Below, in pieces: positions 9,513 to 17,983 of a DNA stretch of 64,000 nt. The notes below the pieces were generated by a model. It worked only from the letters and a program-made list of their open reading frames with translations, was not told the origin of the DNA and did no database searches. Position 1 is the first letter of the stretch, and the number at the start of each line of letters is the position of its first letter. Source of the stretch: CALESS01 sp041741455 (GTDB taxonomy: Bacteria > Chloroflexota > Anaerolineae > Anaerolineales > Anaerolineaceae); contig JBGSJZ010000121.1 of NCBI GenBank assembly GCA_041741455.1, positions 23,636-87,635 of the forward strand, in the 5' to 3' direction. A program made the translations under genes and the position numbers.

Positions 9513-9519
9513 AAAACTG

Positions 9520-9544
9520 ACCATCCGAAAAGGATGGTCTTTTT
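9520..9544. terminator. Bidirectional terminator after MFS gene and tRNA-Gln
   Basis: ACCATCC-loop-GGATGGT (9520-9538) is flanked by a T-run on the plus side and an A-run (9511-9516) on the other, so it can serve the MFS gene (+) and the tRNA-Gln (-). Confidence 0.8.
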
Positions 9545-9547
9545 AGG

Positions 9548-9618
9548 CTGGGGGCAAAGGATTCGAACCTCTACAGGCACATCCAGAGTGTGCAGTCCTG
9601 CCATTAGACGAGCCCCCA
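9548..9618 (-). tRNA. tRNA-Gln (anticodon CTG)
   Basis: On the minus strand the sequence folds into a cloverleaf: acceptor TGGGGGC with GCCCCCA, anticodon stem GCACA/TGTGC with loop CTCTGGA giving anticodon CTG, and a T arm containing GGTTCGAATCC. The U1 start and discriminator G73 are typical of glutamine tRNAs. The CCA is not fully encoded (CCT follows). Confidence 0.93.
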
Positions 9619-9635
9619 AATCTCCAGCGGCCAAG

Positions 9636-9664
9636 ATTATAGCACAAGGCTCGTTGCCTGTCCA
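9636..9664 (-). promoter_or_regulatory. Sigma70 promoter for tRNA-Gln
   Basis: On the minus strand TGGACA (9664-9659), 17 bases, TATAAT (9641-9636), with the predicted transcript start about 10 bases before the tRNA. Confidence 0.75.
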
Positions 9665-9763
9665 GAGACCGTTATATTTGTAATTGGCCAAACAGATGAT
9701 ATAAATAGTTCGCCCAGCCGGAAAATTTCAGGCTATAATCCAGGCATTCTGTGGAGGTATCCC

Positions 9764-10870
9764 ATGTCAACAACTGACCTGCTTGCACACTTGATATCAA
9801 GCTATAGAATGGATGCAATCGCTCTCATTCCGGGGCAAACACTCACCTACTTAACCGGCTTACATTTTCATACCAGCGAACGACCGGTTACCCTCATCAT
9901 CACGAAGGAAAAAGCGGTTCTAATACTTCCTGAACTTGAGGCCGGCAAAGGCGCACAAAGCAATCTCCACCTGGAAATCATTCCGTTTTCTGACAATCCC
10001 GCCAGTTGGCAGGCAGCGTTTAACCAGGCAGCAACCACACTGGAACTACATAAGGCCATCATTGGCGTCGAATCGGCCAAGATGCGGTTTCAGGAATACA
10101 CCTTATTACAGCGGGCTGCTCCAGAATCAACAATTACAACTGCAGATCTATTGCTCAGCAGTCTTCGCATTCAGAAAAACGCCAACGAAATCCAGGCCAT
10201 ACACCAAGCTGTTAAAATAGCTGAAAATGCCTTACTGGCAACGCTTCCTGTGATCAAACCAGGTATTAGCGAAGCCCAAATAGCTTTAGAGTTGACCATT
10301 AATCTTATCCGGGAAGGATCGATCAGTGGTTCATCCTTCGAGCCTATCGTTGCCGCCGGACCAAACGCGGCCAACCCGCATGCAACCATCACAGATCGTC
10401 AACTCCAAACCGGTGATTTATTGATCATTGACTGGGGCGCTACCTATCACGATTACATCTCCGACTTAACCCGCACTTTTGCGATTGAATCAGTGGACGA
10501 GGATCTTGCGAAAATAGTGGAGATTGTCCACCGGGCGAATTCTGCCGGGCGGCAAGCCAGTCAGCCAGGGGTTACAGCCGGATCAGTCGACCAGGCAACC
10601 CGGAAGGTCATCCAGCAGGCTGGTTATGGAGAGTATTTCATCCACCGAACCGGTCACGGCATTGGAATGGAAGTCCACGAACCACCTTACATTTACGCAG
10701 AAAATGACTTGATTCTTACGCCTGGTATGGCTTACACGATTGAACCGGGAATCTACCTTCCAGGTCGAGCGGGGGTAAGAATTGAAGATAATGTGATCAT
10801 TACAGATCAGGGCTGTCAGGTTCTCTCCAGCCTTCCGCGCGAATTGATCCATCTATCAAGAAAAGCCTGA
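9764..10870 (+). CDS. M24 family Xaa-Pro aminopeptidase-like peptidase
   Basis: Cytosolic metallopeptidase of 368 residues, probably cleaving X-Pro peptide bonds. An N-terminal creatinase-like domain (to about residue 125) precedes the pita-bread catalytic domain. Metal ligands are all present: Asp in LLIIDWGA, Asp in DLTRTF, His in HRTGHGIGM, Glu in YTIEPGIY and Glu in VRIEDNV. Good ribosome site GGAGG at 9753. A TATAAT box at 9734-9739 suggests its own promoter. It starts a tight operon with the lipase-like, MFS and MBL genes. Confidence 0.92.
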   Translation: MSTTDLLAHLISSYRMDAIALIPGQTLTYLTGLHFHTSERPVTLIITKEKAVLILPELEAGKGAQSNLHLEIIPFSDNPASWQAAFNQAATTLELHKAIIGVESAKMRFQEYTLLQRAAPESTITTADLLLSSLRIQKNANEIQAIHQAVKIAENALLATLPVIKPGISEAQIALELTINLIREGSISGSSFEPIVAAGPNAANPHATITDRQLQTGDLLIIDWGATYHDYISDLTRTFAIESVDEDLAKIVEIVHRANSAGRQASQPGVTAGSVDQATRKVIQQAGYGEYFIHRTGHGIGMEVHEPPYIYAENDLILTPGMAYTIEPGIYLPGRAGVRIEDNVIITDQGCQVLSSLPRELIHLSRKA

Positions 10871-10871
10871 T

Positions 10872-11636
10872 ATGAGTCGATTCATTTCCGGTTCCGAACC
10901 ATATCTTTTGCCATCTGGGCGCACGGGGTGCATCCTTCTCCATGGCTTCACCTCCATGCCGGAGGAAACACGTCAGCTCGGAGAATTCCTGGCTAAAAAT
11001 GGTGTGACAACCCTCGGTGTTCGCCTGTCCGGCCATGCCTCCCACCCAAATGACCTGCGCCATACCCACTGGACCGACTGGCTGTTGGATGTGGAGACGG
11101 CTGCGGCTCTTCTTTCCAACATAACAGATCGCGTCTTTATAATCGGCCAGTCAATGGGAGGGATTCTCTCGCTCATTTTTTCAACCGAATATCCAGTTGC
11201 AGGCTTAGTTACGGTCTCCACTCCCGCCTTACCGGTATCGTCCAGGATCCCATTTGGCTATTTCTTTCAAAAGGTATTCTTCCCGAACATATTTATAGAT
11301 AAGGTCAAAGGAAAACCTGCCAAAGCCAATCCACGCCAACCTAATTATCCAGCCTATGCATACTACCCATCCCAGATACACATTGAAAGACACAAACTGC
11401 AGAATCATTTAAGTAAAACTTTGCAAAAAGTTACGAGTCCTGCTCTTATCATTCAATCTCGGGACGATCCCTGGGTGCCCTCGTCCAGTGCTGAATATAT
11501 TTACAAAAATATCCAATCCCAGCAGAAATCCATATTTTGGATGGAAAAGGCTGGTCATTCCGTCCTATTGAGTGAAGATCGGTTGCTGGCTTTTATGTCC
11601 ATCCTGAATTTCATTCAAGAAAATGAACCTGCATGA
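10872..11636 (+). CDS. Alpha/beta hydrolase (carboxylesterase/monoacylglycerol-lipase-like)
   Basis: 254-residue alpha/beta hydrolase similar to Est30-type carboxylesterases and bacterial monoglyceride lipases. The oxyanion segment is ILLHGFTS near residue 20; the nucleophile elbow is GQSMGG (Ser near 95); the acid is the Asp in QSRDDPWVP near 198; the His is in KAGHSVLLS near 226. No signal peptide. It starts one base after the M24 gene stop and overlaps the next MFS gene by 4 bases (ATGA), so the genes are cotranslated. Confidence 0.88.
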   Translation: MSRFISGSEPYLLPSGRTGCILLHGFTSMPEETRQLGEFLAKNGVTTLGVRLSGHASHPNDLRHTHWTDWLLDVETAAALLSNITDRVFIIGQSMGGILSLIFSTEYPVAGLVTVSTPALPVSSRIPFGYFFQKVFFPNIFIDKVKGKPAKANPRQPNYPAYAYYPSQIHIERHKLQNHLSKTLQKVTSPALIIQSRDDPWVPSSSAEYIYKNIQSQQKSIFWMEKAGHSVLLSEDRLLAFMSILNFIQENEPA

Positions 11637-12793
11637 ATCGTGATCTTTTTTTAGTCGCATTATCATTGTTTTTTTGGGGGATCGGCGAAGGGATGTTTGT
11701 CTATTTCCAACCCATTTACCTGGCTCAATGGGGCGCATCGCCAATTTTAATCGGCACGATCATGGGCGCAATGGGAATTGCCATCCTCATTTTTCAAATT
11801 CCCGCCGGGCTGCTCGCGGATAAATTTGGTTCCCGTCCCCTGATGTGGGGATCCTGGATGTTTGGAGCCATTTCTGCATCTGTGATGGCCTGGGCGGATT
11901 CTATGTTGGTTTTTGTTATCGGTCTCCTGATGTACGGTCTTACTTCCTTTGTGCTGGCACCGATGAACAGCTACATTGCCGCCCGCTGTGGAAATTGGAC
12001 AGTTGGCAGGGCTATCACATTTACCACAGCCTTGTTTAATTTCGGCATGGTGATTGGCCCCACTTTAGGTGGCTTCATTGGCGAATCTCTTGGATTACCC
12101 CTGGTCTATAAAATTGCCTCTGGTTTATTTGTGGTTTCCACCATCCTTGTTTTATTCGTCTCCCCCATTCCAGCTGAAGAACACCATTCAACCCGGCGAT
12201 CATTTAAAGCTCTGCGTCATAATCAACCCTTCATCTGGTTACTAATATTAGCCTTCCTGGTTTCTGTTTCAACCTATACACCTCAACCCCTTTCGCCCAA
12301 TTTCCTTCAAGATATGCGTGGATTGGATCTCTCACAAGTCGGGCAAATTGGTTCTATAGGGTCGTTTGGAACTGCATTGATAGCCCTCTTGCTCGGTCAT
12401 CTTAATCCCGCCATTGGTATACTTGCAGGGCAGGGTCTTATGGCTGTATTTTCCTTGGTTTTGTGGAAATCAACCAGCCCCTGGATGTTGGCATTTGGTT
12501 ATCTGTTCATCGGTGGCTTCAGGTTGTGCCGCGCCATGTTGTTAGCACTCGGCCGTCACATCATCGATGTTGGCAATACCGGCCTGGCATTTGGCTTGTT
12601 GGAAACGGCCAATGCCATAGCATTGATGATTTCGCCGATCATTGCTGGTTATCTCTATACGCTGAATCCATTTTATGTGTACCCGGGTAGCCTTGTATTA
12701 TTAATCATTTCGTTTGTGCTTACAATTTTAATCATTCCCCGGCTCTCGCATCCGGTGATCGTAGCACCCGTTCCAAACTTACCAGAGGAATAA
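11633..12793 (+). CDS. MFS transporter
   Basis: 386-residue membrane protein with about 12 helices. It has a clear MFS motif A variant between helices 2 and 3 (GLLADKFGSRPLM) and a charged central loop (EEHHSTRRSF). Overlap of ATGA with the hydrolase gene and zero spacing to the MBL gene place it in the 9764-13423 operon. Substrate unknown; it is not closely similar in sequence to the MFS protein at 8262. Confidence 0.87.
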   Translation: MNRDLFLVALSLFFWGIGEGMFVYFQPIYLAQWGASPILIGTIMGAMGIAILIFQIPAGLLADKFGSRPLMWGSWMFGAISASVMAWADSMLVFVIGLLMYGLTSFVLAPMNSYIAARCGNWTVGRAITFTTALFNFGMVIGPTLGGFIGESLGLPLVYKIASGLFVVSTILVLFVSPIPAEEHHSTRRSFKALRHNQPFIWLLILAFLVSVSTYTPQPLSPNFLQDMRGLDLSQVGQIGSIGSFGTALIALLLGHLNPAIGILAGQGLMAVFSLVLWKSTSPWMLAFGYLFIGGFRLCRAMLLALGRHIIDVGNTGLAFGLLETANAIALMISPIIAGYLYTLNPFYVYPGSLVLLIISFVLTILIIPRLSHPVIVAPVPNLPEE

Positions 12794-13423
12794 ATGCTCA
12801 CTATTCATACGTTGATTCTTGGATCTCTCGAAAACAACACTTTTATTCTGGCTGATGATGCTTCCGGTGAAGCTGCTGTTGTCGATCCTTCTTTTGAATT
12901 GGAGCCAATCATCGACCTCTTGGAGGAAAACCAGTATCGCCTGCGCTTCATCCTGCTTACCCATGCCCATTATGACCACACAATCAACGCGCTGTCACTT
13001 TCGAACCGATATACTCCCACTATTCCTATTGGGCTTCATCCTTCTGATCAATCCCTTTGGAAAGATGGTTGCGGTGCAGATTTGTTTGGCCTGCACTTCA
13101 AGCCTGACCGTGATACAGATCTTCATCTATATCATGGTCAAATATTATCTCTCGGTCGAGAAGAAATCGAAGTCCGTCACACTCCTGGTCACTCCCCAGG
13201 GTCGGTTGTATTTATCTTACACACCAATCAAATCGTAATTGCAGGAGATTTAATTTTCTATCATGGCATTGGACGAACGGATCTTCCGGGCGGGGATACA
13301 ATCGTCCTCACTCGCAGTATCCAAACCCAGATTTTCAGACTCCCACGGACGTATCATCTCCTTCCCGGACATGGACCTGCGACTACTGTCGCAGAAGAAA
13401 TTGATCATAACCCCTATCTTTAA
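12794..13423 (+). CDS. MBL-fold metallo-hydrolase (glyoxalase II-like)
   Basis: 209-residue metallo-beta-lactamase-fold hydrolase. The zinc motif THAHYDHT (HxHxDH, near residue 57) is followed by His in TPGHSPGS, Asp in IAGDLIFYHGIGRTDL and the final His in LLPGHGPAT, so both metal sites are complete. The length and GIGRTDLPGGD segment match the small glyoxalase II-like/YcbL group, which often acts on thioesters; the real substrate is unknown. It begins the base after the MFS gene stop. Confidence 0.88.
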   Translation: MLTIHTLILGSLENNTFILADDASGEAAVVDPSFELEPIIDLLEENQYRLRFILLTHAHYDHTINALSLSNRYTPTIPIGLHPSDQSLWKDGCGADLFGLHFKPDRDTDLHLYHGQILSLGREEIEVRHTPGHSPGSVVFILHTNQIVIAGDLIFYHGIGRTDLPGGDTIVLTRSIQTQIFRLPRTYHLLPGHGPATTVAEEIDHNPYL

Positions 13424-13427
13424 AAAA

Positions 13428-13461
13428 CCTCCGAACTGGTAATCAGTTCGGAGGAAATTTT
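13428..13461. terminator. Bidirectional terminator
   Basis: Perfect 11-bp stem CCTCCGAACTG (13428-13438) with CAGTTCGGAGG (13444-13454), followed by TTTTTT on the plus side and preceded by AAAAAA. It separates the convergent MBL and rny genes. Confidence 0.9.
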
Positions 13462-13472
13462 TTCAGGATTGC

Positions 13473-15020
13473 CTATTTTGCAAATTCTGTTGCCCGGGTT
13501 TCCCGGATGACTGTCACCTTGATTTGACCTGGATATTGCATAGTCTCTTCAATCTTCTTGGCGATATCCCTTGCCAGGCGGACAGCATCCAAATCATCGA
13601 TATCTTCCGGCCGCACAATAATTCGAACTTCGCGACCAGCCTGAATAGCAAAGGATTGTTGAACTCCTTTGTACGAGTTGGCAATGTCTTCCAGTGCCCG
13701 CAGCCGCTTCAGATATTGCTCCAAATCTTCCCTTCGAGCGCCAGGTCGTGCGCCAGAGATGGCATCCGCTGCCTCAGCAATCACCGCTTCTACACTTTCC
13801 TGATCTACTTCGTGGTGGTGCGATGCAATCACATTCACAATCCGGGGGTGCACATTATAACGTCGGGCAAATTCAGCACCGATCATGGCATGTGTTCCAT
13901 CTGTATTGTGATCCATGGCTTTACCAAGGTCGTGCAACAAGGCACCAGCCTTGGAAATCTCAATATCAGCACCCAATTCCGCTGCTATTACAGCCGCCAG
14001 CTTGCTTACCTCAACAGCATGCGCTAATTGGTTTTGTCCGTACGAGGTTCGGTATTTCAGCCGACCAAGTACCCGTAATACTTCCGGATGCAGGCCAGCA
14101 ACACCTGCTTCAAAAGCAGCTTCTTCGCCCGCTTCAGCCATGTCTTTTTCAACCGCTTTTTGTTCTTCGTTTAAAATTTTCTCGATGTGGGCAGGATGGA
14201 TCCGGCCATCTTGAATCAGACGAGCCAAAGCCCGGCGGGCAATCTCACGGCGAACTGGATCAAAGCAAGAAACGGTAACTGCTTCCGGAGTGTCATCCAC
14301 AATGACATCCACGCCAGCGGCCTGCTCAAATGCTCGAATATTGCGGCCATTTCGGCCAACAATTCGTCCCTTCATATCATCATTGGGGAGTGTCACAACC
14401 GATGTAGTCACCTCTGCAACGTGGTCAGATGCCACCCGTTGAATGGCGTCAGCAATCAGCTCTCTAGCTCGTTTTTCACCCTCTGCTCGGGCTTCTCCTT
14501 CAATCTGCCTGATAATGCGTGCCATATCATTGCGAGCTTCTTTTTCAACCTCGACCAGTAGAACCTGGCGGGCTTCCTCGATACTCATTTCAGCGATTCG
14601 TTGCATCTCAACAATTTGTTGACTGGCCAACTTTTCCACATCATTAGCTCGTTTATCTAGCGCACTTTGGCGTTTATTAATCTGTTGTTCGCGTTGCTCA
14701 AGCCGCTCCACTCGGTGGTCTAACTCCTGGCGGCGTTTTTGCAAACGTTCTTCTTCCAATACCAATTCCTTCCGCCTGCGGCTTAAATCTGACTCCGCTT
14801 CTTGGGTAATTTTAAGAGCTTTATTTCGAGCATCCAGCTCAATAGTTTTAGCCTGCTCATTAGCACTTAGAATGATATTATCAGCTCGATTCTGCTGGTC
14901 ATTCCGAAACCGTTCATTGAGCCTTCGGGAGACATAATAGGCCACTGCGGCCACCAATACAACATCGATGATCCCAATCAGGATCCAAATCCACCAAATA
15001 AAGCCTAGTTCCTTACCCAT
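13473..15020 (-). CDS. rny: Ribonuclease Y
   Basis: Membrane-anchored endoribonuclease that starts mRNA decay. The 515-residue protein has one N-terminal helix (about residues 5-25), a long charged coiled coil (about 35-195), a KH domain (MKGRIVGRNGRNIRAFE) and an HD domain with HDLGKAMD and the later ASHHHEVD. The frame runs upstream to 15119, but MGKELGFIWW at 15020 is the family start and is preceded by AGGAACAGGA. Its start overlaps the recX stop by 8 bases, giving a recX-rny operon. Confidence 0.95.
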   Translation of the reverse strand: MGKELGFIWWIWILIGIIDVVLVAAVAYYVSRRLNERFRNDQQNRADNIILSANEQAKTIELDARNKALKITQEAESDLSRRRKELVLEEERLQKRRQELDHRVERLEQREQQINKRQSALDKRANDVEKLASQQIVEMQRIAEMSIEEARQVLLVEVEKEARNDMARIIRQIEGEARAEGEKRARELIADAIQRVASDHVAEVTTSVVTLPNDDMKGRIVGRNGRNIRAFEQAAGVDVIVDDTPEAVTVSCFDPVRREIARRALARLIQDGRIHPAHIEKILNEEQKAVEKDMAEAGEEAAFEAGVAGLHPEVLRVLGRLKYRTSYGQNQLAHAVEVSKLAAVIAAELGADIEISKAGALLHDLGKAMDHNTDGTHAMIGAEFARRYNVHPRIVNVIASHHHEVDQESVEAVIAEAADAISGARPGARREDLEQYLKRLRALEDIANSYKGVQQSFAIQAGREVRIIVRPEDIDDLDAVRLARDIAKKIEETMQYPGQIKVTVIRETRATEFAK

Positions 15021-15687
15021 TTTCCTGTTCCTCGTTTCCAGAGTCTTGTTGACCGTCCTGAATCGTAAAGATTTCTTCCCAGACCTGGCGCACCACCGGA
15101 GAAATTGTTCCGTAATCAAAACCGCGCCGCATTAAATATGCGCTCAGCCGTTCACGAAACTCACGCCATTCCTGCCCACGCAATCTTCGGGCGTAATGAA
15201 TAGCGGCCTGGTACGCCAGCGCCGAATCATCTTCTGTTTCGCTCAGCGCGGCTTGTATTTCTTCTTCCGAAATCCCCTTCTGCAGGAGTTCTATCCTCAG
15301 CAAGCGATGACTACGTGGTCGAAATTCGGACCGACTCTCAACCCACAATCTGGCAAATTGATCATCCTTCACCAACTCTGAACGGATCAACCGTTCAAGG
15401 AGAACATCAATTTGCTCACTGCTGAAACCGTGCTCCTCCAATCGATGCCTTACTTCCTTCTCAGATCGTGGTCGATAGCTAAGGAAATGTAAGGCTTTTT
15501 GAAAGCCCACTTCAATTGCATCCTGCTCCTGCAGGGTTTTAATTTTATGCTCATCTATGGGTTGGCCAATCTGCAACCAAGCCGCCACAATTCTTGAAAC
15601 CCCGAAAGAAAATTCTCCATCCAGATACACATTAATCCGGTTGGGGTTACGTTTTTGTGCTTTGAGTGCGGTAATCTTGCCGTCCAT
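15013..15687 (-). CDS. recX: Regulatory protein RecX
   Basis: RecX modulates RecA filaments. The 224-residue product shows the three-helix repeats of the family: FQKALHFLSYRPRSEKEVRHRL, then FARLWVESRSEFRPRS and the C-terminal AYLMRRGFDYGTIS. An N-terminal domain of about 60 residues precedes the first repeat, which is longer than the minimal RecX. The ATG at 15687 is only 9 bases from a hairpin and has no Shine-Dalgarno sequence, an unusual arrangement. Operon with rny. Confidence 0.88.
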   Translation of the reverse strand: MDGKITALKAQKRNPNRINVYLDGEFSFGVSRIVAAWLQIGQPIDEHKIKTLQEQDAIEVGFQKALHFLSYRPRSEKEVRHRLEEHGFSSEQIDVLLERLIRSELVKDDQFARLWVESRSEFRPRSHRLLRIELLQKGISEEEIQAALSETEDDSALAYQAAIHYARRLRGQEWREFRERLSAYLMRRGFDYGTISPVVRQVWEEIFTIQDGQQDSGNEEQENG

Positions 15688-15719
15688 AAAATAAACACAG
15701 CCGTCGCTTGGCGGCTGTG
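15688..15719 (-). terminator. Hairpin with U-rich tail directly before recX
   Basis: CACAGCCG (15696-15703) pairs with CGGCTGTG (15712-15719). On the minus strand it is followed by TTTATTTT and then the recX ATG. It could terminate an upstream RNA or attenuate recX. Confidence 0.6.
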
Positions 15720-16035
15720 AATTGGAAAAAAGCCTTGCTGAATTTATCTCAGTTCACTCCGGAGTTAGAAACTCAGGTAAAATCAAGGGAATAACTCTTC
15801 TGTTGATACTTTATAAAGCGTTCCAACGGGATGATCTACTTGCTTCTTCCGGTCAGCATAAAGTACCTAACACCAACCAGCCAGAAAAAACACCAAAATT
15901 TAAACCATTCACCGTTTGCCTAAAAGTCAACACTCTTGAGGAGTGAACAAAACCCAGCTTGCTTCAATCTTTCTCAGCCGCGCCTGCCTTGCATTGTTGG
16001 CGCCCTGTTTCGGAAGTTAATTCAATGCTCCTGTT
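15720..16035 (-). ncRNA. Possible non-coding RNA or long leader upstream of recX
   Basis: This gap holds no convincing protein gene on either strand. On the minus strand a plausible promoter (16036-16064) could start a transcript near 16029 that ends at the hairpin before recX, about 335 bases. Local stems include GCGCC/GGCGC (15980-15984 with 15999-16003) and CACTC/GAGTG (15931-15945). I found no tRNA-like end or tag as in tmRNA and no RNase P or 6S signature. Low confidence; it may be only a 5' leader. Confidence 0.3.
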
Positions 16036-16064
16036 ATTTTAACAAACTTATGTGCATATTACAA
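16036..16064 (-). promoter_or_regulatory. Candidate minus-strand promoter
   Basis: On the minus strand TTGTAA (16064-16059), 17 bases, TAAAAT (16041-16036). It faces the recX-rny operon and the intergenic hairpins. Confidence 0.45.
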
Positions 16065-16154
16065 GCAATTCTGTCACATAAATATATACGAAATGTACTT
16101 CTACTTCAGGAGTAAAAGAGATAGACACTAACCCATAAATTGGTTCCATATTAC

Positions 16155-16171
16155 TTGACAAGACATGTCTT
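16155..16171 (+). promoter_or_regulatory. TTGACA followed by a 12-base palindrome
   Basis: TTGACA (16155-16160) runs into the perfect palindrome AAGACATGTCTT (16160-16171), about 60 bases before the membrane-protein gene at 16228. No good -10 box is at standard spacing, so this is a possible operator rather than a proven promoter. Confidence 0.3.
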
Positions 16172-16227
16172 CATCAAAGATGTTTGAAATGATTGTCTCA
16201 TCTGCAATAACCGTGTAAAATTAGCAT

Positions 16228-16665
16228 ATGCAATCCAGCCCGCGCATACTTCCACCTCCGAATCCAGATCACAGACGCCAGGTTTTCTGGCAAGTCTGGT
16301 TGCCACTGGTTGTTTTTGTGATAGTATTTCTAGTGTTAGCTGGACTGGCAGTCTCCTTAACCTCTAGGGGAGAAGAAATCGCTGAGCAATGGGCTGCTCT
16401 CTCGGTCGTGATTGTTATCGTGCCGACCTGCTTAGGCGGGATTTTTACTTTTATGTTCCTTGCTATTGGCATTTTTCTGTCGGATAAAGCCATTCGCGGC
16501 CTGCCTGGCCTTACGTATAAAATCCAGCTTTTTTTCCGGCGCTTTTCTGCCATCACCCGTTATTATGCCGACCGGTTTGTTTCACCAATTATAAAAATTA
16601 ACGGGAAATGGGCAGGCCTGACTTCTCTCTTTAAACCCAAACGCACAACAGGAAAAAACAATTAA
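16228..16665 (+). CDS. Hypothetical two-helix membrane protein
   Basis: 145-residue protein, not assigned to a named family. A proline-rich N-terminus is followed by two hydrophobic helices (about residues 24-46 and 59-84) and a basic C-terminal tail (KPKRTTGKNN). A TAAAAT box lies directly upstream of the ATG. It is followed within 10 bases by another small membrane protein, and the pair probably share a transcript. No catalytic motifs are visible. Confidence 0.7.
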   Translation: MQSSPRILPPPNPDHRRQVFWQVWLPLVVFVIVFLVLAGLAVSLTSRGEEIAEQWAALSVVIVIVPTCLGGIFTFMFLAIGIFLSDKAIRGLPGLTYKIQLFFRRFSAITRYYADRFVSPIIKINGKWAGLTSLFKPKRTTGKNN

Positions 16666-16674
16666 GAGGTTTCT

Positions 16675-16884
16675 ATGCCATCAAATATTGATTGGAAAAA
16701 ACAAACCTATCTCATCGGTGCCTTGGCTGGTCTGGCTGTAGGTATATTGGCGGCCCTGATTATCATCCAACGCTCAGAAAAGGACGAAATCCAGCCGAAA
16801 CTTAATGCTGGTGACGGCGTTAAGATCGGGATAGGTGTGCTAGGCGTCTTGCGTTTGATCTCTGAAATGATAACTCGCCGGTAA
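16675..16884 (+). CDS. Small single-helix membrane protein
   Basis: 69 residues: a short polar N-terminus, a Gly/Ala-rich helix (about 12-31, LIGALAGLAVGILAALIII) and a second amphipathic Gly-rich stretch near the end. Preceded by AGAGG. Function unknown; it resembles the many small membrane proteins that accompany larger membrane genes in this group of bacteria, which is only an impression. Adjacent to the gene at 16228. Confidence 0.65.
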   Translation: MPSNIDWKKQTYLIGALAGLAVGILAALIIIQRSEKDEIQPKLNAGDGVKIGIGVLGVLRLISEMITRR

Positions 16885-16938
16885 TTCTCGAACTGATCAC
16901 AGAACCGGGGGATTACAACCTGATCCGATCAAGAATAG

Positions 16939-17955
16939 ATGATCACATCTTCTGTTAATCGTTACCTGATTGCTGGATCCCTGAAGCAGGAAACGATCCT
17001 GCCATTCAAGCACTCTCCCATCATTAATCAACCAGGGGGCAATTTATTGTATGCAGCGGTGGGAGTATCCCTGTGGGATTCTGGTGTCAGCTTGCTTAGC
17101 CGGGTGGGCAGAAATTTCCCACAAGAATGGTTAGTCCAGCTTTCTTCTTATGGTTGGGACTTGGCCGGCGTCAAGCGCTTATCTGAAGAATTGGATCACC
17201 GCTCCTTTTACTGCTATGAGGATCTAGAAACAATATCCACTGCTAATCCCATTGATGGTTTCACTGCAGCTGCCATTCCATTCCCCAAGGAATTAATCGG
17301 TTATCACCCCCCTCCAGATACAATCGATAGCCGTGTGCATCCGACACCATTTTCACTTAAAGCCAGCGACATTCCAGCAGATTACCTGGATGCAACTGCT
17401 GCCCATCTCTGCCCTCTGGATTTTCTCTCTCACACTTTGCTACCTCCCATTTTACGGCACGGGCATCTTTCAACCATCACAATGGAACCAGCGTCCGGTT
17501 ATATGCACCCTACATTTTTAGATTCCTTGCCTGGGTTACTGGGTGGTATTTCTGCATTTTTACCAACTGAAACCAATGCTCTCAGTTTGTATCAAGCGCG
17601 GTCAACTGACTTGCTCGAAATATCCGAGTCTCTGGCAGCTGCAGGTTGTGAAATTATCGTTATTCAACGTGGCAATCGTGGTTGCCTGGTCTATGACCAT
17701 CGCAATCATACTCGCTGGATCGTTCCCGCCTATCCATCCCAGCTTGTGGATCCAACTGGAGCTAACGATTCCTTCTGTGGTGGGTTTCTGGCAGGGTACC
17801 GTCAAACTTATGATCCACTGGAAGCCGCCCTTCACGCTACGATTTCTCGCTCTTTTTGTGTCGAATCTTCCAACCCAAAACACATGCTCGATGTCATGCC
17901 TCGTCTGGCCCAGGCGCGCCTCGAATCCCTCCGGAACCTTGTTCGAAAAATATAA
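16939..17955 (+). CDS. PfkB-family carbohydrate/nucleoside kinase
   Basis: 338-residue ribokinase-superfamily kinase that would phosphorylate a small sugar or nucleoside with ATP. The C-terminal signature DPTGANDSFCGGF (near residue 273) contains the anion-hole glycine and catalytic Asp; the usual second Gly of the GAGD motif is Asn here (GAND). An N-terminal GG element (NQPGGNLLYAAVGV) near residue 33 and SRVGRNFP support the fold. Substrate cannot be assigned. It stands between the small membrane genes and the convergent transglutaminase gene. Confidence 0.85.
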   Translation: MITSSVNRYLIAGSLKQETILPFKHSPIINQPGGNLLYAAVGVSLWDSGVSLLSRVGRNFPQEWLVQLSSYGWDLAGVKRLSEELDHRSFYCYEDLETISTANPIDGFTAAAIPFPKELIGYHPPPDTIDSRVHPTPFSLKASDIPADYLDATAAHLCPLDFLSHTLLPPILRHGHLSTITMEPASGYMHPTFLDSLPGLLGGISAFLPTETNALSLYQARSTDLLEISESLAAAGCEIIVIQRGNRGCLVYDHRNHTRWIVPAYPSQLVDPTGANDSFCGGFLAGYRQTYDPLEAALHATISRSFCVESSNPKHMLDVMPRLAQARLESLRNLVRKI

Positions 17956-17983
17956 AAGAGTTCTCTAAAAAGCCTACTTCCCC

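Noticed and set aside
15840..15880. SRP RNA-like motif (CTGACCGGAAGAAGCA on the minus strand)
   Set aside because: It resembles the SRP domain IV core only loosely, and the flanking helix does not pair.
15722..15946. 74-codon plus-strand frame
   Set aside because: No ribosome site, no domain, and it overlaps the hairpin and candidate minus-strand RNA.
15960..15995. TPP riboswitch (GGCTGAGA on the minus strand)
   Set aside because: The second conserved thi-box half is absent and the downstream genes have no thiamine link.
15690..16035. tmRNA, RNase P RNA or 6S RNA in the gap before recX
   Set aside because: The length would suit, but there is no tRNA-like T arm or tag frame for tmRNA, no GAGGAAAGTCC-type core for RNase P, and the ends do not pair as in 6S.
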